Below, in pieces: positions 33,289 through 43,866 of a DNA stretch of 64,000 bases. The stretch's first letter is position 1. Every line of letters starts with the position of its first letter. Source of the stretch: Owenweeksia sp. (GTDB lineage Bacteria > Bacteroidota > Bacteroidia > Flavobacteriales > Schleiferiaceae); contig NZNV01000010.1 of the NCBI GenBank assembly GCA_002695025.1, forward strand, positions 372,001 through 436,000. Direction: 5' to 3'. The notes beneath the pieces were generated by a model. It saw only the letters and a program-made list of their open reading frames with translations, was not told where the DNA came from and did not search any database. The position numbers and the translations under genes are program-made.

Positions 33289-34945
33289 ACCCATTCTTCA
33301 AATTGAAGATCTTAAGATTGCGGCCACAGAATTACCTTTGGTAAGAGGCCTGAGTTTTAGCCTGAATAAAGGAAAAACGCTGGGAATAGTAGGGGAGTCG
33401 GGTTCGGGGAAATCCCTCACCAGTCTCGCTATTATGGGCTTATTGTCGCGTGGGCTTCACCTTACTGGAAAAATCCGGTTTGAAGGTAAGGAGCTCACCC
33501 GCCTTTCTCCGCAGCAATACCTGCAAATACGAGGGAATGAAATTTCCATGGTCTTCCAGGAGCCTATGACCGCCCTCAACCCATCTATGAAGTGTGGAAA
33601 ACAAGTGGCGGAAATATTGGAGACCCACGGGAATTGGTCGTCTGGGGCCATTCATAAAGAAGTATTGCGCCTTTTCCGAAAAGTGCAACTTCCCAGGCCC
33701 GAGCAGATCAGGAACAGTTATCCGCATCAGATCAGTGGGGGGCAGAAACAGCGGGTCATGATCGCAATGGCTGTAGCCTGCAAGCCTAAGTTACTCATTG
33801 CCGATGAACCCACCACAGCCCTGGATGTGACGGTTCAGGCGGATATTCTGAACCTGCTGCATGAGTTACAGCAGGAATACGGTATGAGCATGATCTTTAT
33901 AACCCATGATCTGGGGGTGGTGCATCAGGTGGCGGATGAAGTGCTGGTCATGTATAAAGGAGAGCAGCTGGAATACGGAACGGCAGATCAGGTTTTCCAT
34001 CAGCCAAAAAATGCGTACACCAAAGGCCTTTTAGCTTGCCGCCCCACCGCAGAGACCTACTTTAAACGCCTACCTCTCGTTTCCGACTTTACGGTAAATG
34101 AAGGGAGCTGGAAGCCCGATAAACTCACCGAAGCGGAAAGAAAGTCGCGCAGCCTGGCACTAAGTGCCCAACCACCTTTATTGGAAATAAAAAACCTGCA
34201 AAAGTGGTTCACCAGTTCTGGTTTTATGCGAAGCCCGGAGGTGGTGAAAGCCGTTAATGAAGTATCCTTCCGTATATACCCTGGTGAGGTGCTTGGGCTG
34301 GTTGGAGAGTCCGGATGTGGCAAGACTACACTGGGTCGTGTGCTTAGCGGTCTGGAGAAAGCCTCCGCTGGAGAAATATTTTACCGGAACCGAGACATTA
34401 CCCATTTGAGTGCAGGTGAATGGAGAAGGTTGCACCGCGATATACAGATCATATTCCAGGATCCGTATTCGTCACTTAACCCGAGGATCCCCATAGGAAA
34501 GGCCTTGCTGGAAGTACTGCGTACCCATAAGCTGGCCACTAAGGCTGAGGCGCGGGATGAAGTATACCGGCTCATGGAAAGGGTTGGCCTGAGTACGGAA
34601 CATTACAACCGCTACCCACATGAGTTTTCGGGCGGACAACGGCAGCGTATAGGCATTGCACGGGCCTTGGCCTTACAGCCTGAATTCATTATTTGCGATG
34701 AGTCCGTGAGCGCTTTGGATGTGTCTGTACAGGCCCAGATCATAAACCTGCTCAACGATCTTAAAGATGATTTCGGTTTTACCTATCTCTTTATTTCGCA
34801 TGACCTTGCCGTGGTGAAGTATATCAGTGACCGTATCATGGTTATGCAAAAAGGAGAGCTTGTGGAGACCGGTCAGTCCGATGAACTCTACCAGAATCCT
34901 GGCCAGGAATATACCCGTAAACTGATCAGCTCGGTGCAATCCTGA
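33281..34945 (+). CDS. double-ATPase ABC protein (oligopeptide/dipeptide importer type)
   Basis: 554 aa with two full nucleotide-binding domains. First: Walker A 'GESGSGKSLTS' (about 37), signature 'ISGGQKQRV', Walker B 'LIADEPTTALD'. Second: 'GESGCGKTTLG' (about 346), 'FSGGQRQRIGIARAL', 'IICDESVSALD'. This is the GsiA/YejF-like fusion of DppD and DppF that energises peptide importers. No permease or binding protein is adjacent, so its partners must be elsewhere. Overlaps the exonuclease gene by 8 bases. Confidence 0.92.
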   Translation: MNEPILQIEDLKIAATELPLVRGLSFSLNKGKTLGIVGESGSGKSLTSLAIMGLLSRGLHLTGKIRFEGKELTRLSPQQYLQIRGNEISMVFQEPMTALNPSMKCGKQVAEILETHGNWSSGAIHKEVLRLFRKVQLPRPEQIRNSYPHQISGGQKQRVMIAMAVACKPKLLIADEPTTALDVTVQADILNLLHELQQEYGMSMIFITHDLGVVHQVADEVLVMYKGEQLEYGTADQVFHQPKNAYTKGLLACRPTAETYFKRLPLVSDFTVNEGSWKPDKLTEAERKSRSLALSAQPPLLEIKNLQKWFTSSGFMRSPEVVKAVNEVSFRIYPGEVLGLVGESGCGKTTLGRVLSGLEKASAGEIFYRNRDITHLSAGEWRRLHRDIQIIFQDPYSSLNPRIPIGKALLEVLRTHKLATKAEARDEVYRLMERVGLSTEHYNRYPHEFSGGQRQRIGIARALALQPEFIICDESVSALDVSVQAQIINLLNDLKDDFGFTYLFISHDLAVVKYISDRIMVMQKGELVETGQSDELYQNPGQEYTRKLISSVQS

Positions 34946-34999
34946 GCGAATGCCTGATTGCATGGGATTCTGTATTTTGGCATCCTACTTACTGGCTCT

Positions 35000-36541
35000 A
35001 TGAGACGAACTCCCTTCTTTTGGTTATTCCTCATCCTTACTCTAGTAAGCGCCATACCCTTATTGGTGTTCAGGCATTGGCCTACCATGGATGGAGCGGC
35101 CCATCTTTACAATGCGCGGCTTCTACTTGAACTTGTTTTTAATGGAGGAGAAGGCTTGCAAGGCTATTATTCATTAAATCCTGAACCGGTTCCCAATTGG
35201 ACCGGGCACCTGGTGCTGATGTTGGGCATGTTGGTGGGTTTACCGGCTTTTTTGGCTGAAAAGGTATTGTTGCTGTGTATCGGCATTGGTTTGCCATTGG
35301 CTTTTTATAGTCTTGTGAAGAAGATCCGAAGCGAAGTACCAGGACCTCTCAGTTTACTGATCTTACCCTTTGTATACACCTTCCTGTTTGGGTTGGGCTT
35401 TTACAATTTTACCCTTGGACTGGTCTTTTTTCTACTGACGTTAAGACAGTGGTTTTCAATCAGAGAGCAACCAGATTTTGGAAAGAACATCCTTTTATTC
35501 GTTGGAATAGCACTTTGCTATTTTTCTCACCTACTGAGTTTTGTGATGCTGGCCATAAGCTTACTGGTATTGGTCCTTTCGGACTATTTCAGCAGTACTG
35601 ATAAAGTCCATCGGAAGCAGATCTTCAGGAATGCCCTTGCTGTACTGACCCTTTTTATCCCTTTCCTGGCGCTGTTTGCCTTTTTCTACCTGAAGAGGGA
35701 TGGCGCTTCGGGAGCGCAACTATCCATGCAGGAACTGGTAGAGATCCTGGTGGGTATAAGGTCATTGGTGATCTACAACTTTGGTCATGAGTACGGAAAA
35801 ACCACATTGATCTACCACGTATTGATGGTGTTATCCGTGGGTGCGGCCTTTTTATTCAGTAAAGAGGAAGTACGATCCAAAGTGTTTTGGTCACGCCTGT
35901 CCTGGGCCATTTTGACCCTGATCAGCCTGATATTACTTTTTGTGATGCCGGACAGCAGTAGTGGTGGGGGCTATATTTCCCAGCGGATCAGCCTCTTCTT
36001 GTTTTTCTTTGTCCTGCTTTGGATCAATGAGAACCTCTATCCGAAGATGCTGGCTAGGGCTGCAGCGGGCCTGGTGGTTATCCTACATTTCATGCTGGTG
36101 GTACAGTATATTAAAGTAGCCGCTACCCAAAATAAGGAAGCTGGCTATATGGCGGAGGTTGCCGGGCATATTAAGCCGGGGTCGGTAGTTTTACCTATAC
36201 GCAGTTCCTGGAACTGGCTGGATGGCCATTTCTCCAATTACCTGGGGATTGACAAGCCACTCACCATTTTGGAGAACTACGAGGCCAGTACCGGGTATTT
36301 CCCGGTACTCTGGAATGATGAGCGTGTTCCCGCATTTGAAATTGGCTATGGCGCTTCAGATTGCGCCTATTGGAAAAAAGGTAATGCAGTCGTAGCACAG
36401 CCGGATTATATTGTGTTTTGGGGTGTTAAAGATCCGGAGGCTTGCGAGGCGGGCCTGTTGGAAACCGTTCAGCAGCACTATGAATTGGTGTATACCAGCC
36501 AGGAAGATCATGTAAAGCTTTACCGGAATAACGCGCAATAG
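35000..36541 (+). CDS. multi-spanning membrane protein, GT-C glycosyltransferase-like
   Basis: 513 aa from the ATG at 35000 (MRRTPFFWLFLILTLVSAIP); the frame is open to 34958. About ten or more hydrophobic helices fill residues 5-400, followed by a soluble end of about 130 residues. The first loop after helix 1 contains 'RHWPTMDGAAHLYNARLL', where an acidic residue in that loop is the position of the GT-C catalytic aspartate. No named family is recognised. It converges with a second such gene at 36542, stop to stop. Confidence 0.65.
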   Translation: MRRTPFFWLFLILTLVSAIPLLVFRHWPTMDGAAHLYNARLLLELVFNGGEGLQGYYSLNPEPVPNWTGHLVLMLGMLVGLPAFLAEKVLLLCIGIGLPLAFYSLVKKIRSEVPGPLSLLILPFVYTFLFGLGFYNFTLGLVFFLLTLRQWFSIREQPDFGKNILLFVGIALCYFSHLLSFVMLAISLLVLVLSDYFSSTDKVHRKQIFRNALAVLTLFIPFLALFAFFYLKRDGASGAQLSMQELVEILVGIRSLVIYNFGHEYGKTTLIYHVLMVLSVGAAFLFSKEEVRSKVFWSRLSWAILTLISLILLFVMPDSSSGGGYISQRISLFLFFFVLLWINENLYPKMLARAAAGLVVILHFMLVVQYIKVAATQNKEAGYMAEVAGHIKPGSVVLPIRSSWNWLDGHFSNYLGIDKPLTILENYEASTGYFPVLWNDERVPAFEIGYGASDCAYWKKGNAVVAQPDYIVFWGVKDPEACEAGLLETVQQHYELVYTSQEDHVKLYRNNAQ

Positions 36542-37885
36542 TTATTCTTCTTCGTTCCGCATGGCGGCATCGTAATCAGGCGGGTCAATAAGCTGGTCAA
36601 AATTCTGTACATGATGATCGAGCATGAATTGCGCCCAGAATAATTCTTTGGACATACTATCGTGGTGAATAATGGTACTCTTATACTGCTTGGCGTAAAA
36701 TACCGAGCAAAAACAAAGGGCTACCAGTACTAAATATACAGGGGCCTTTACCAGGCGGGGAGCAATATTCAATTTTTCAAATACAGCGGCAAAGGCAAAA
36801 GCTGTTAAAGGCAGGAAATCGATCATGGGGCGTGCCCCGAACCCCCCTCCATACCACCAGCACCACCAACTAAAGGTGACCCAGAGTGCTATGAACAGGG
36901 TGACTAGAGAGGCTACAGAAATTAGACGATCCTTGAACCAAAGAAAGCCGAAGCCTATAATGGCAAAAACCAGGGCCGGGCTGTAGATCACCCATCCTTT
37001 GCGATAGCTGAAAAGACCTTTCCAGATTTCCGGATCGCTAAAGAAAAAACGTTCCTGGTTGTAGGAATAAATCACCCAGTTACCGGTCATATAGTGCCAA
37101 TAAAAAAGCTGAGGTAAAAGCATGGCAAAACCCATTATTCCCGCTATGATCATGGCTAGAATATGCCGCGTAATGTGTTCTTTGTTGTGGCGAATGAAAA
37201 GGATGGCCGGAAAAAGAAGTACCAGTATATCGGTGGGACGAATGAGCACCAGCAGCCCACTGGCGGCTCCAATGCCAAGTGCTTTTAGCAAAGAGGGCCG
37301 GTCTTCATAACGGAAGTAAAGGTGAAAAATGAGACTTACCAGGAAGAAGTTGTAGGCGTGGGACATGGGTTCTTTTAGCGAATAATAGAACAAATTGGTA
37401 CCCAGGTAAACGACAGCCAGGGTAATAGCCACAGATCCGTCACTGAAAAAGCGAAGGAGTGTTTTCCGTAAAAACCACATTCCCAGCAAAGTAAAAAATG
37501 CAGTGGATGCCAGTAAGCCGATTCGATAGGGCTGGGAAAAGCCATCTGCGGGATATGCATCGGAAAGCAAGGCATAGCCATGAGACAGAAAGAAAAAGGG
37601 GCTATACAGAAAAGCCAGCCCGCAGGTCATTTTTACAAACTTGTGACCATCCGTATCTTCATTCATGTAAAACTGTCCCATTTTTTGCCAGGCAGCCATG
37701 GTTTCAGGTTTCTCCACCTTCAGATCATGATAAATAAAAGTGGCGGGCAAATAGGAGTAGTAAAGAGAGATATCCCAGCTTATAAGCTGATCACTCTTCC
37801 AGAATTTAGAGGTAAAGAAAAGTGCCAGGACAACCGCAGAGAGCAGCCAGAAAGAGCGATAGCTTATCTTGGCAGACCTCTTCAT
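36542..37885 (-). CDS. multi-spanning membrane protein, GT-C/ArnT-PMT-like
   Basis: 447 aa, about ten hydrophobic helices. The first periplasmic loop has 'SWDISLYYSYLPATFIYHDL', with the D-x-x-x-Y-Y pattern near the GT-C catalytic site; later 'WCWWYGGGFGARPMIDFLPL' resembles loops of this superfamily. A lipid-linked sugar transfer role is likely but the substrate is unknown. Its ATG overlaps the scoB stop by one base (TGATG), so it is translated with the CoA-transferase subunit. Confidence 0.65.
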   Translation of the reverse strand: MKRSAKISYRSFWLLSAVVLALFFTSKFWKSDQLISWDISLYYSYLPATFIYHDLKVEKPETMAAWQKMGQFYMNEDTDGHKFVKMTCGLAFLYSPFFFLSHGYALLSDAYPADGFSQPYRIGLLASTAFFTLLGMWFLRKTLLRFFSDGSVAITLAVVYLGTNLFYYSLKEPMSHAYNFFLVSLIFHLYFRYEDRPSLLKALGIGAASGLLVLIRPTDILVLLFPAILFIRHNKEHITRHILAMIIAGIMGFAMLLPQLFYWHYMTGNWVIYSYNQERFFFSDPEIWKGLFSYRKGWVIYSPALVFAIIGFGFLWFKDRLISVASLVTLFIALWVTFSWWCWWYGGGFGARPMIDFLPLTAFAFAAVFEKLNIAPRLVKAPVYLVLVALCFCSVFYAKQYKSTIIHHDSMSKELFWAQFMLDHHVQNFDQLIDPPDYDAAMRNEEE

Positions 37886-38541
37886 CAGAGTTCCATCACA
37901 GGAATGTCACCTTCTACCAACAGGTTTCCTTCCGTAGCATTTTTTACATCGTCCACGCTTACCCCAGGGGCCAGTTCGCGCAGTACAAAAGCATCATCAC
38001 GAATGTCCATCACCGCAAGGTCTGTGACTACTTTTTTTACGCAGGCGACCCCGGTTAGCGGCAAGGTACATTTCTTAAGAAGCTTTGACTCCCCGGCACG
38101 GTTGGTATGCATCATGGCCACAATGATATTTTCAGCAGAAGCTACCAAATCCATGGCACCCCCCATTCCCTTTACCATTTTGCCGGGAATTTTCCAGTTG
38201 GCAATATCGCCCAGTTCAGAAACCTCCATGGCGCCCAGTACGGTCATATCTACGTGTTGGCCGCGGATCATAGCAAAGCTGTTGGCCGAATCAAAATAGG
38301 CCGCTCCGGGCAGTGCAGTAATCGTTTGTTTACCGGCATTGATCAGGTCGGCATCTACCTGCTCCTCGGTGGGAAAGGGGCCCATGCCCAGGATCCCGTT
38401 TTCGGATTGGAACTCTACCGATATGCCCTCCGGAATATAGTTGGCTACCAGCGTAGGGATCCCGATCCCGAGGTTTACATAATAACCGTCTTCCAGTTCT
38501 TTGGCAATTCGTTTGGCAATTCCGTTCTTATCCAGGGGCAT
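37885..38541 (-). CDS. scoB: 3-oxoacid CoA-transferase subunit B
   Basis: 218 aa from the ATG at 38541; the frame is open to 38613 but that lies within the upstream gene. '[19 protein letters not shown]' and '[14 protein letters not shown]' with the catalytic glutamate (SENG) are diagnostic. With subunit A it moves CoA between succinyl-CoA and acetoacetate or a similar acid. The partner scoA lies 1.8 kb upstream in the same operon, with a membrane-protein gene between them. Confidence 0.92.
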   Translation of the reverse strand: MPLDKNGIAKRIAKELEDGYYVNLGIGIPTLVANYIPEGISVEFQSENGILGMGPFPTEEQVDADLINAGKQTITALPGAAYFDSANSFAMIRGQHVDMTVLGAMEVSELGDIANWKIPGKMVKGMGGAMDLVASAENIIVAMMHTNRAGESKLLKKCTLPLTGVACVKKVVTDLAVMDIRDDAFVLRELAPGVSVDDVKNATEGNLLVEGDIPVMEL

Positions 38542-38546
38542 AGTAA

Positions 38547-40343
38547 TTATTTTAAGAGGTGCATGCTTACATGAGCCTGAAGCAGGCTGTACTTTTGTTC
38601 GTTGAAGTTCCAAATATAGCTTTCCACACTGATAGCTTCAAGCGGAACACGGTCAAAATAAATGCTCACCCGAAGAGGCTCTTTTCCCCATTCGGTCTTG
38701 TGGTGGCTGATATTGACCTGTTCGTAAGCTATGTGTTCGTCACGGGCATTTTTGAATATCACGGTTAGGAGCCCTGTAAATAATGACTCTTTGGTGTGTT
38801 GGTCCACGGTATAATCAAATTGCAAGGGCAAACCCTGCAGACTGTCTACCCTGCACTGCATGATCTGGTAGAACGAGGGGTTATCGTTTTCAAAAACCGG
38901 GGAATCGGCCTCCAGTATAGTTTGCCGGCTCATGGGCTTATAGCGGCTTATGACTGAAAGCCCGGAATAGCGGTCGCTGATATTCTCCACGTAAGTTCCG
39001 GCAAAAGAGGGGAAATCTTCGGTCTTAATGATTTGGTAATCGCTGATCATTTCCCGGCCAACATAATTCTGGCAAACGTTCACATCCCTCTTTTTCTGTA
39101 GGTTAAGCATAGCCCAGTTGTGAGAGTAAAAGCTAGAACCTGCAGATAAGGTTGAAGGAAAGGAAGAGGAAGTATCACGCTGTACCAGGTAGTTATAGAA
39201 TGCCTCAGGGATTTGTTCAGAAGCCCAGGCTTTATCCGATGAAACATGAAGGTTAGCCAGCCGTACAAAATTCAGGGGAATGAACAGCAACGGAATAGCC
39301 GTTACCCAGAAAAAGCGGCCCCACGATTCGTTTTTTACCCTGTCCAGAACCAGAACAAGGGTAATTACCGCCAACATATACCAGTACGAACCCGTACGGG
39401 CAATGGGTAGCTTGAGCCCCATCAATACCGCAGTACCAAAGGATATAAGCAGGTTAACGGAAATAAAAATGAGGAAGACGTTAAGTGGAAGAGAATCCGA
39501 CCATTGGGTGCGGCTTCGGTAAAAATAATAGCCTACCAGCAAAAGCGCCAGTATCCCGATAAAGTAAAAATAGTATAAGGCAGGAATGACAAAACCAGGA
39601 AGGATAGCCTCCAGGATGATCTTATAGCTGGATTCCATACCATAGGGTGTGCCGATGTATAATTGGTCATGGATCTTGAGCTTTACTGCAATGGTCAGCG
39701 AGTAACAAAGCGGTACCAAAGCCGCCCAGAACAAGAGACTCGGATCCCGTTTGGGGGGAGGGGACTGGGTAAGAACATAAGCAAAGGTGAGCCATATTGC
39801 ATAGGAATAAAGCAGGTTTAGATTGGCCAATAAAGCCGCGGTCATGAAAAGAAAACTCAACCACATTTCACCGGACAAACGGCCTGGTTTTTTACATGCT
39901 TTGATGAGGTGGTAGATGGCCGCCAGCAAAAATGCGTTGGACATAGCGTATCCCCTGCAATACGCAAAGAACTCAATAAAATAATGAGCTCCCAGTATAC
40001 TCAGCCAAAGTATCCAGCGCAGCACTCTGTGCTTAACCAGCAGGCCGGTCTTATATAGGTATACCAGGAATAACACAAACGAAAAAAGGCTGGCCAGCCT
40101 GAGCGTCCATTCATCCAAACCGAAAAATTGGTAGGAGATCCAGGACAGCATAGTGTTTAAAAAGTGATTGTTGGCTACCCAGTGGGAGGAGATCCAAGGT
40201 ACAAAGTCACCGGTTTGTATAAAGAACAGGAAAGTCTCCGATTCATCATTTACAAAGGGAACGTAAATGGCACGGCTAACCAGGTATAAGGCGAGTCCGG
40301 TAGCCAGTAGAATATAAGCATATCGTTCTAAGCCTTTGTGCAT
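38547..40343 (-). CDS. large multi-spanning membrane protein, GT-C glycosyltransferase-like, between scoA and scoB
   Basis: 598 aa: about ten to twelve helices (about 8-410) followed by a soluble C-terminal domain of some 180 residues rich in beta strands. The first loop has '[19 protein letters not shown]', with the acidic pair expected of GT-C enzymes. The gene starts 15 bases after scoA and ends 5 bases before scoB. Its function need not relate to CoA transfer. Confidence 0.65.
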   Translation of the reverse strand: MHKGLERYAYILLATGLALYLVSRAIYVPFVNDESETFLFFIQTGDFVPWISSHWVANNHFLNTMLSWISYQFFGLDEWTLRLASLFSFVLFLVYLYKTGLLVKHRVLRWILWLSILGAHYFIEFFAYCRGYAMSNAFLLAAIYHLIKACKKPGRLSGEMWLSFLFMTAALLANLNLLYSYAIWLTFAYVLTQSPPPKRDPSLLFWAALVPLCYSLTIAVKLKIHDQLYIGTPYGMESSYKIILEAILPGFVIPALYYFYFIGILALLLVGYYFYRSRTQWSDSLPLNVFLIFISVNLLISFGTAVLMGLKLPIARTGSYWYMLAVITLVLVLDRVKNESWGRFFWVTAIPLLFIPLNFVRLANLHVSSDKAWASEQIPEAFYNYLVQRDTSSSFPSTLSAGSSFYSHNWAMLNLQKKRDVNVCQNYVGREMISDYQIIKTEDFPSFAGTYVENISDRYSGLSVISRYKPMSRQTILEADSPVFENDNPSFYQIMQCRVDSLQGLPLQFDYTVDQHTKESLFTGLLTVIFKNARDEHIAYEQVNISHHKTEWGKEPLRVSIYFDRVPLEAISVESYIWNFNEQKYSLLQAHVSMHLLK

Positions 40344-40358
40344 AGCATAAGGGACGGG

Positions 40359-41063
40359 CTAACTTGCTGCGGCCCGAACGGTGCGTTGCTCAATACGTTT
40401 TTCGTAGTTCACACCCTGGAAGATGCGCTGTACAAAAATACCGGGTGTATGAATAAAGTTGGGGTCCAATTGACCTGCAGGAACCAGCTCTTCCACTTCT
40501 GCTACGGTAATCTTTCCGGCCATGGCCATTAGCGGGTTGAAATTACGGGCAGTACCTTTAAAGATGAGGTTACCAGCTTCATCACCCTTCCAGGCTTTTA
40601 CAAATGCAAAATCAGGAGTAAAGGCGTGTTCCAGGATGTGGGGTTTGCCGTTGAACCAGCGAACCTCTTTACCCTGCGCTACCTCAGTGCCATAACCAGC
40701 CGGAGTGTAAAATGCCGGGATTCCGGCACCAGTGGCTCGGCACCGTTCGGCCAGTGTTCCCTGAGGAATGAGTTCCACCTCCAGCTCTCCGCTGAGCATT
40801 TGTTTTTCGAAAAGGTCATTTTCACCCACGTAGGAAGAGATCATTTTTTTGATCTGGCGGGTTTGCAGAAGTAAACCCAGGCCAAAATCATCCACCCCGG
40901 CATTATTGGAAATGCAGGTAAGTCCTTTTACTCCGGATTCACGGATAGCGATAATGGAGTTTTCAGGAATGCCACACAAGCCAAAACCTCCCAGCATGAG
41001 GGTCATATTATCTTTTAAACCTTGTACGGCTTCCGTGGCGTCCTGTACAACTTTTCGGATCAT
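40359..41063 (-). CDS. scoA: 3-oxoacid CoA-transferase subunit A
   Basis: 234 aa. '[16 protein letters not shown]' (about 20-35) is the family signature, followed by '[16 protein letters not shown]' and '[15 protein letters not shown]'. It forms the heteromer with scoB at 37885. It starts 19 bases after the penicillin-binding protein stop, so it continues that operon. Confidence 0.92.
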   Translation of the reverse strand: MIRKVVQDATEAVQGLKDNMTLMLGGFGLCGIPENSIIAIRESGVKGLTCISNNAGVDDFGLGLLLQTRQIKKMISSYVGENDLFEKQMLSGELEVELIPQGTLAERCRATGAGIPAFYTPAGYGTEVAQGKEVRWFNGKPHILEHAFTPDFAFVKAWKGDEAGNLIFKGTARNFNPLMAMAGKITVAEVEELVPAGQLDPNFIHTPGIFVQRIFQGVNYEKRIEQRTVRAAAS

Positions 41064-41081
41064 GGGTTTTTGCTTTAGGGG

Positions 41082-43382
41082 TTAATAGTCGAATTCCGGG
41101 TTATCCGAGGGTTTAGGAAGTTCTTCCTCCTCAGGATCATCGTTATCCGCGCAATAGAGATCAATACTCAATGGGCTTTCCGGCCTCTCAAAATCATCTT
41201 TGGAAATGCCCAGCTTCTCATCAGCGTATAATTTCTTCATGTAAAGAGCCCACACCGGTAGGGCTACAGTGGCACCCTGACCATAAGCTGTGCCTCCAAA
41301 ATGGGCGGCACGGTCTTCGCAACCAGCCCACACCCCTGTGATGAGGTTGGGCACCACGCCCATAAACCAGCCATCTGAGTTATTTTGCGTGGTTCCGGTT
41401 TTACCAGCTATCGGGTTCTTGAACTGGTAAGGAGCCCCGGTTACGGCATAATTAAGATGACTGTAATTGGAGCCTGTCCTTAAGCGCGTACCGGTACCTC
41501 CCTGGGTTACGCCCTTCAAAAGATCGAGTACTACATAGGCATCTTCCTCGCTCATCACCTCATTGGAACGGGGAATGAACTCCTGAAGGACTACTCCGTT
41601 GCGGTCCTCAATACGGGTGATCATAATGGGTTCATTGTATACGCCTTTGTTGGCAAAGGTGGTGTAGGAGCCTACCATATCGTATACTGAAATATCTACG
41701 GTACCCAGTGCAATAGCCGGCTGAACGTCAAAATCATCCTCAATACCCATTTCCTTGATCAGGCGTACCACCGGTTCCGGGCCCACCTGTTTCATAAGGT
41801 AGGTGGTTACGGTATTCACACTATTGGCCAAGGCATATTTAAGCGTGTATTCCCCTCCGTATTCGTGATCGGAGTTTTGCGGGCACCAGTCCTTTAACAG
41901 GCCAAACTTGCCGGCTTCAATACACGTAAGTACGTTGGGCACCTTAAAGCAGGGTGAATAATGTTTTTGCTTAATAGCGGTGGCGTACACAAAGGGTTTG
42001 AAGGTAGACCCTACCTGGCGCTTACCCAGTTTTACGTGATCATATTTAAAATGCTCGTAATTGATACCACCCACCCAGGCTTTGACGAAGCCGGTTTTGG
42101 GTTCTACTGACATCATCCCGCACTGGTAGAAGTACTTATAGTAACGGATAGAGTCCAAGGGGCTCATAACCGTATCCTTATCGCCATCCCACGTAAATAT
42201 GCTCATTTGGATAGGCGTATTGAAAGCCAATTCTATGGAATCCTGGGGAACCCCGGCCCGCTTCATGCTTTTATACCGCTCTGATCTACGCATGGCGCGC
42301 TCCATAATGCGGTCAATCTCGTCTTCTGTCACGTTGTGAAAAGGAGCGTATTTGCGGTCTTTTTCCTTTTTAAAGAATATCTGCTGCAGATTGCTCATGT
42401 GCTCAGTTACCGCTTCCTCGGCATACTTCTGCATGCGGTAGTCAATGGTAGTGTAGATCTTGAGGCCATCGGTATACAGGTTGTACTTACTGCCATCCGG
42501 TTTGGGATGTTCATCGATCCACTCTTTCATATAACTGCGCAGGTATTCCCGGAAGTAAGGAGCCAGTCCTTCCAAATGGCCTTCCCGCTTAAAGTCCAGC
42601 TGAATGGGCCGCTCTTTTAAAGTATCGTACTCCGCCTGGGTGAGCATATCGTTACGCACCATCTGTCGGTATACCACATTCCTGCGCTCTTTCATACGCT
42701 CCGTATCACGGACCGGATTAAACCAGGAAGGGTTTTTGGCCATCCCTACTAAAACAGCCGATTGCTCCAGGCTAAGACTGTCAGGAGTAGTATTGAAATA
42801 GATGGAAGCAGCAGAATTGATACCTACGGCTTGATACAGGAAGTCAAACTGGTTAAAATACATGGCAATGATTTCCTGCTTGGTGTATTGCCGTTCCAGT
42901 TGAACGGCAATTACCCATTCCTTGAACTTCTGAGGTATCCGTTCCAGGAAGCTGTTGGCCGGGTTATGAAAAAGCTGCTTGGCCAGCTGCTGGGTAATAG
43001 TACTGCCTCCACCGGCTCCTCCCAGCCTGACCACCGCCCTCGCTAATGCTTCAAAGTCAATCCCGCTGTGTTCGTAATACCGTTCGTCTTCCGTAGATAC
43101 CAACGCATTGATAAGGTGGGGCGAAAGTTCTTCATAATCCGCATGGGTACGGTTATCCAGGTAAAATTTACCCAGTAGCTGGTGGTCACTGGTTATGATC
43201 TGGCTGGCCAGGTTACTCCTTGGGTTTTCAATTTCCTTAAAGGAGGGAAGGGGTCCAAAGGCACCTACGGCTGCTAACAGGATGCATAGTACCACGGCAC
43301 CTATGCCGGAGAGAATCAGTATCCAGAACCACTTTACGTAGCTGCTGAAATCATTGTCTTTCTTTTTCTTCTTTACGGCCAT
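41082..43382 (-). CDS. class A penicillin-binding protein (PBP1A-type)
   Basis: 766 aa from the ATG at 43382, which has a GAGGAAC ribosome site; a GTG at 43397 is the alternative. N-terminal basic stretch and one membrane helix (about 20-40). Glycosyltransferase motifs 'STEDERYYEHSGID' and 'GGSTITQQLAKQLF' lie at about 90-135. Transpeptidase motifs: 'GSTFKPFVYA' (SxxK), 'ANSVNT' (SxN) and 'GKTGTTQN' (KTG). It builds and cross-links peptidoglycan. It overlaps gldH at its start. Confidence 0.94.
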   Translation of the reverse strand: MAVKKKKKDNDFSSYVKWFWILILSGIGAVVLCILLAAVGAFGPLPSFKEIENPRSNLASQIITSDHQLLGKFYLDNRTHADYEELSPHLINALVSTEDERYYEHSGIDFEALARAVVRLGGAGGGSTITQQLAKQLFHNPANSFLERIPQKFKEWVIAVQLERQYTKQEIIAMYFNQFDFLYQAVGINSAASIYFNTTPDSLSLEQSAVLVGMAKNPSWFNPVRDTERMKERRNVVYRQMVRNDMLTQAEYDTLKERPIQLDFKREGHLEGLAPYFREYLRSYMKEWIDEHPKPDGSKYNLYTDGLKIYTTIDYRMQKYAEEAVTEHMSNLQQIFFKKEKDRKYAPFHNVTEDEIDRIMERAMRRSERYKSMKRAGVPQDSIELAFNTPIQMSIFTWDGDKDTVMSPLDSIRYYKYFYQCGMMSVEPKTGFVKAWVGGINYEHFKYDHVKLGKRQVGSTFKPFVYATAIKQKHYSPCFKVPNVLTCIEAGKFGLLKDWCPQNSDHEYGGEYTLKYALANSVNTVTTYLMKQVGPEPVVRLIKEMGIEDDFDVQPAIALGTVDISVYDMVGSYTTFANKGVYNEPIMITRIEDRNGVVLQEFIPRSNEVMSEEDAYVVLDLLKGVTQGGTGTRLRTGSNYSHLNYAVTGAPYQFKNPIAGKTGTTQNNSDGWFMGVVPNLITGVWAGCEDRAAHFGGTAYGQGATVALPVWALYMKKLYADEKLGISKDDFERPESPLSIDLYCADNDDPEEEELPKPSDNPEFDY

Positions 43383-43866
43383 TTTCTTGTTCCTCACCCG
43401 ATGAGGCTTTAAATATAGTTAATCCCACGTCTTCCACGCCTGGCAATACCTGCTCACGCATAGCCTGTTGTATGCGGAAAGTATATTTTCCACTCTTCTT
43501 AAAATGAAGGGCTTTCATGCTGAAAGGCCATTTGTGGGTTTTCAGTTCACCGAGTCCGTCTCCCAGCCATTTTCCGTAGGCGTCCGCAATAGGATATTCC
43601 ACCGTATCCCGGAACTCCAGGCCCCGTGAACTCCGTATCTCACGGAAAAGAAAAATATTCTGGTATGGATAGTTGCTGTTATTACGGAGGTTCAGCCGGA
43701 TGAGAAATTCAGAGGAAGTATCTTTTACATCTACGTTAAAAGTAATGATGCTGTCTGCCCGCCACCCTTTTTCGGGGATCTCCACATAGGCTTCGTAATA
43801 GGGTTTTTCACCACAGCTGTAAAGCCCTAGCAGGATCAGCGTGTATATGAAGATCTTTCCTTTCAC
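43351..43866 (-). CDS. gldH: gliding motility lipoprotein GldH
   Basis: 171 aa with lipobox 'LGLYSC' (C18). The conserved body reads 'IPEKGWRADSIITFNVDVKD', 'NYPYQNIFLF', 'DTVEYPIADAYGKWLGDGLGE' and 'GKYTFRIQQAMRE', the GldH pattern; the end is charged. It is an outer-membrane lipoprotein linked to gliding and T9SS function in Bacteroidota. Its start overlaps ricT (ATGA) and its end overlaps the PBP start by about 30 bases. Confidence 0.9.
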   Translation of the reverse strand: MKGKIFIYTLILLGLYSCGEKPYYEAYVEIPEKGWRADSIITFNVDVKDTSSEFLIRLNLRNNSNYPYQNIFLFREIRSSRGLEFRDTVEYPIADAYGKWLGDGLGELKTHKWPFSMKALHFKKSGKYTFRIQQAMREQVLPGVEDVGLTIFKASSGEEQENGRKEEKERQ

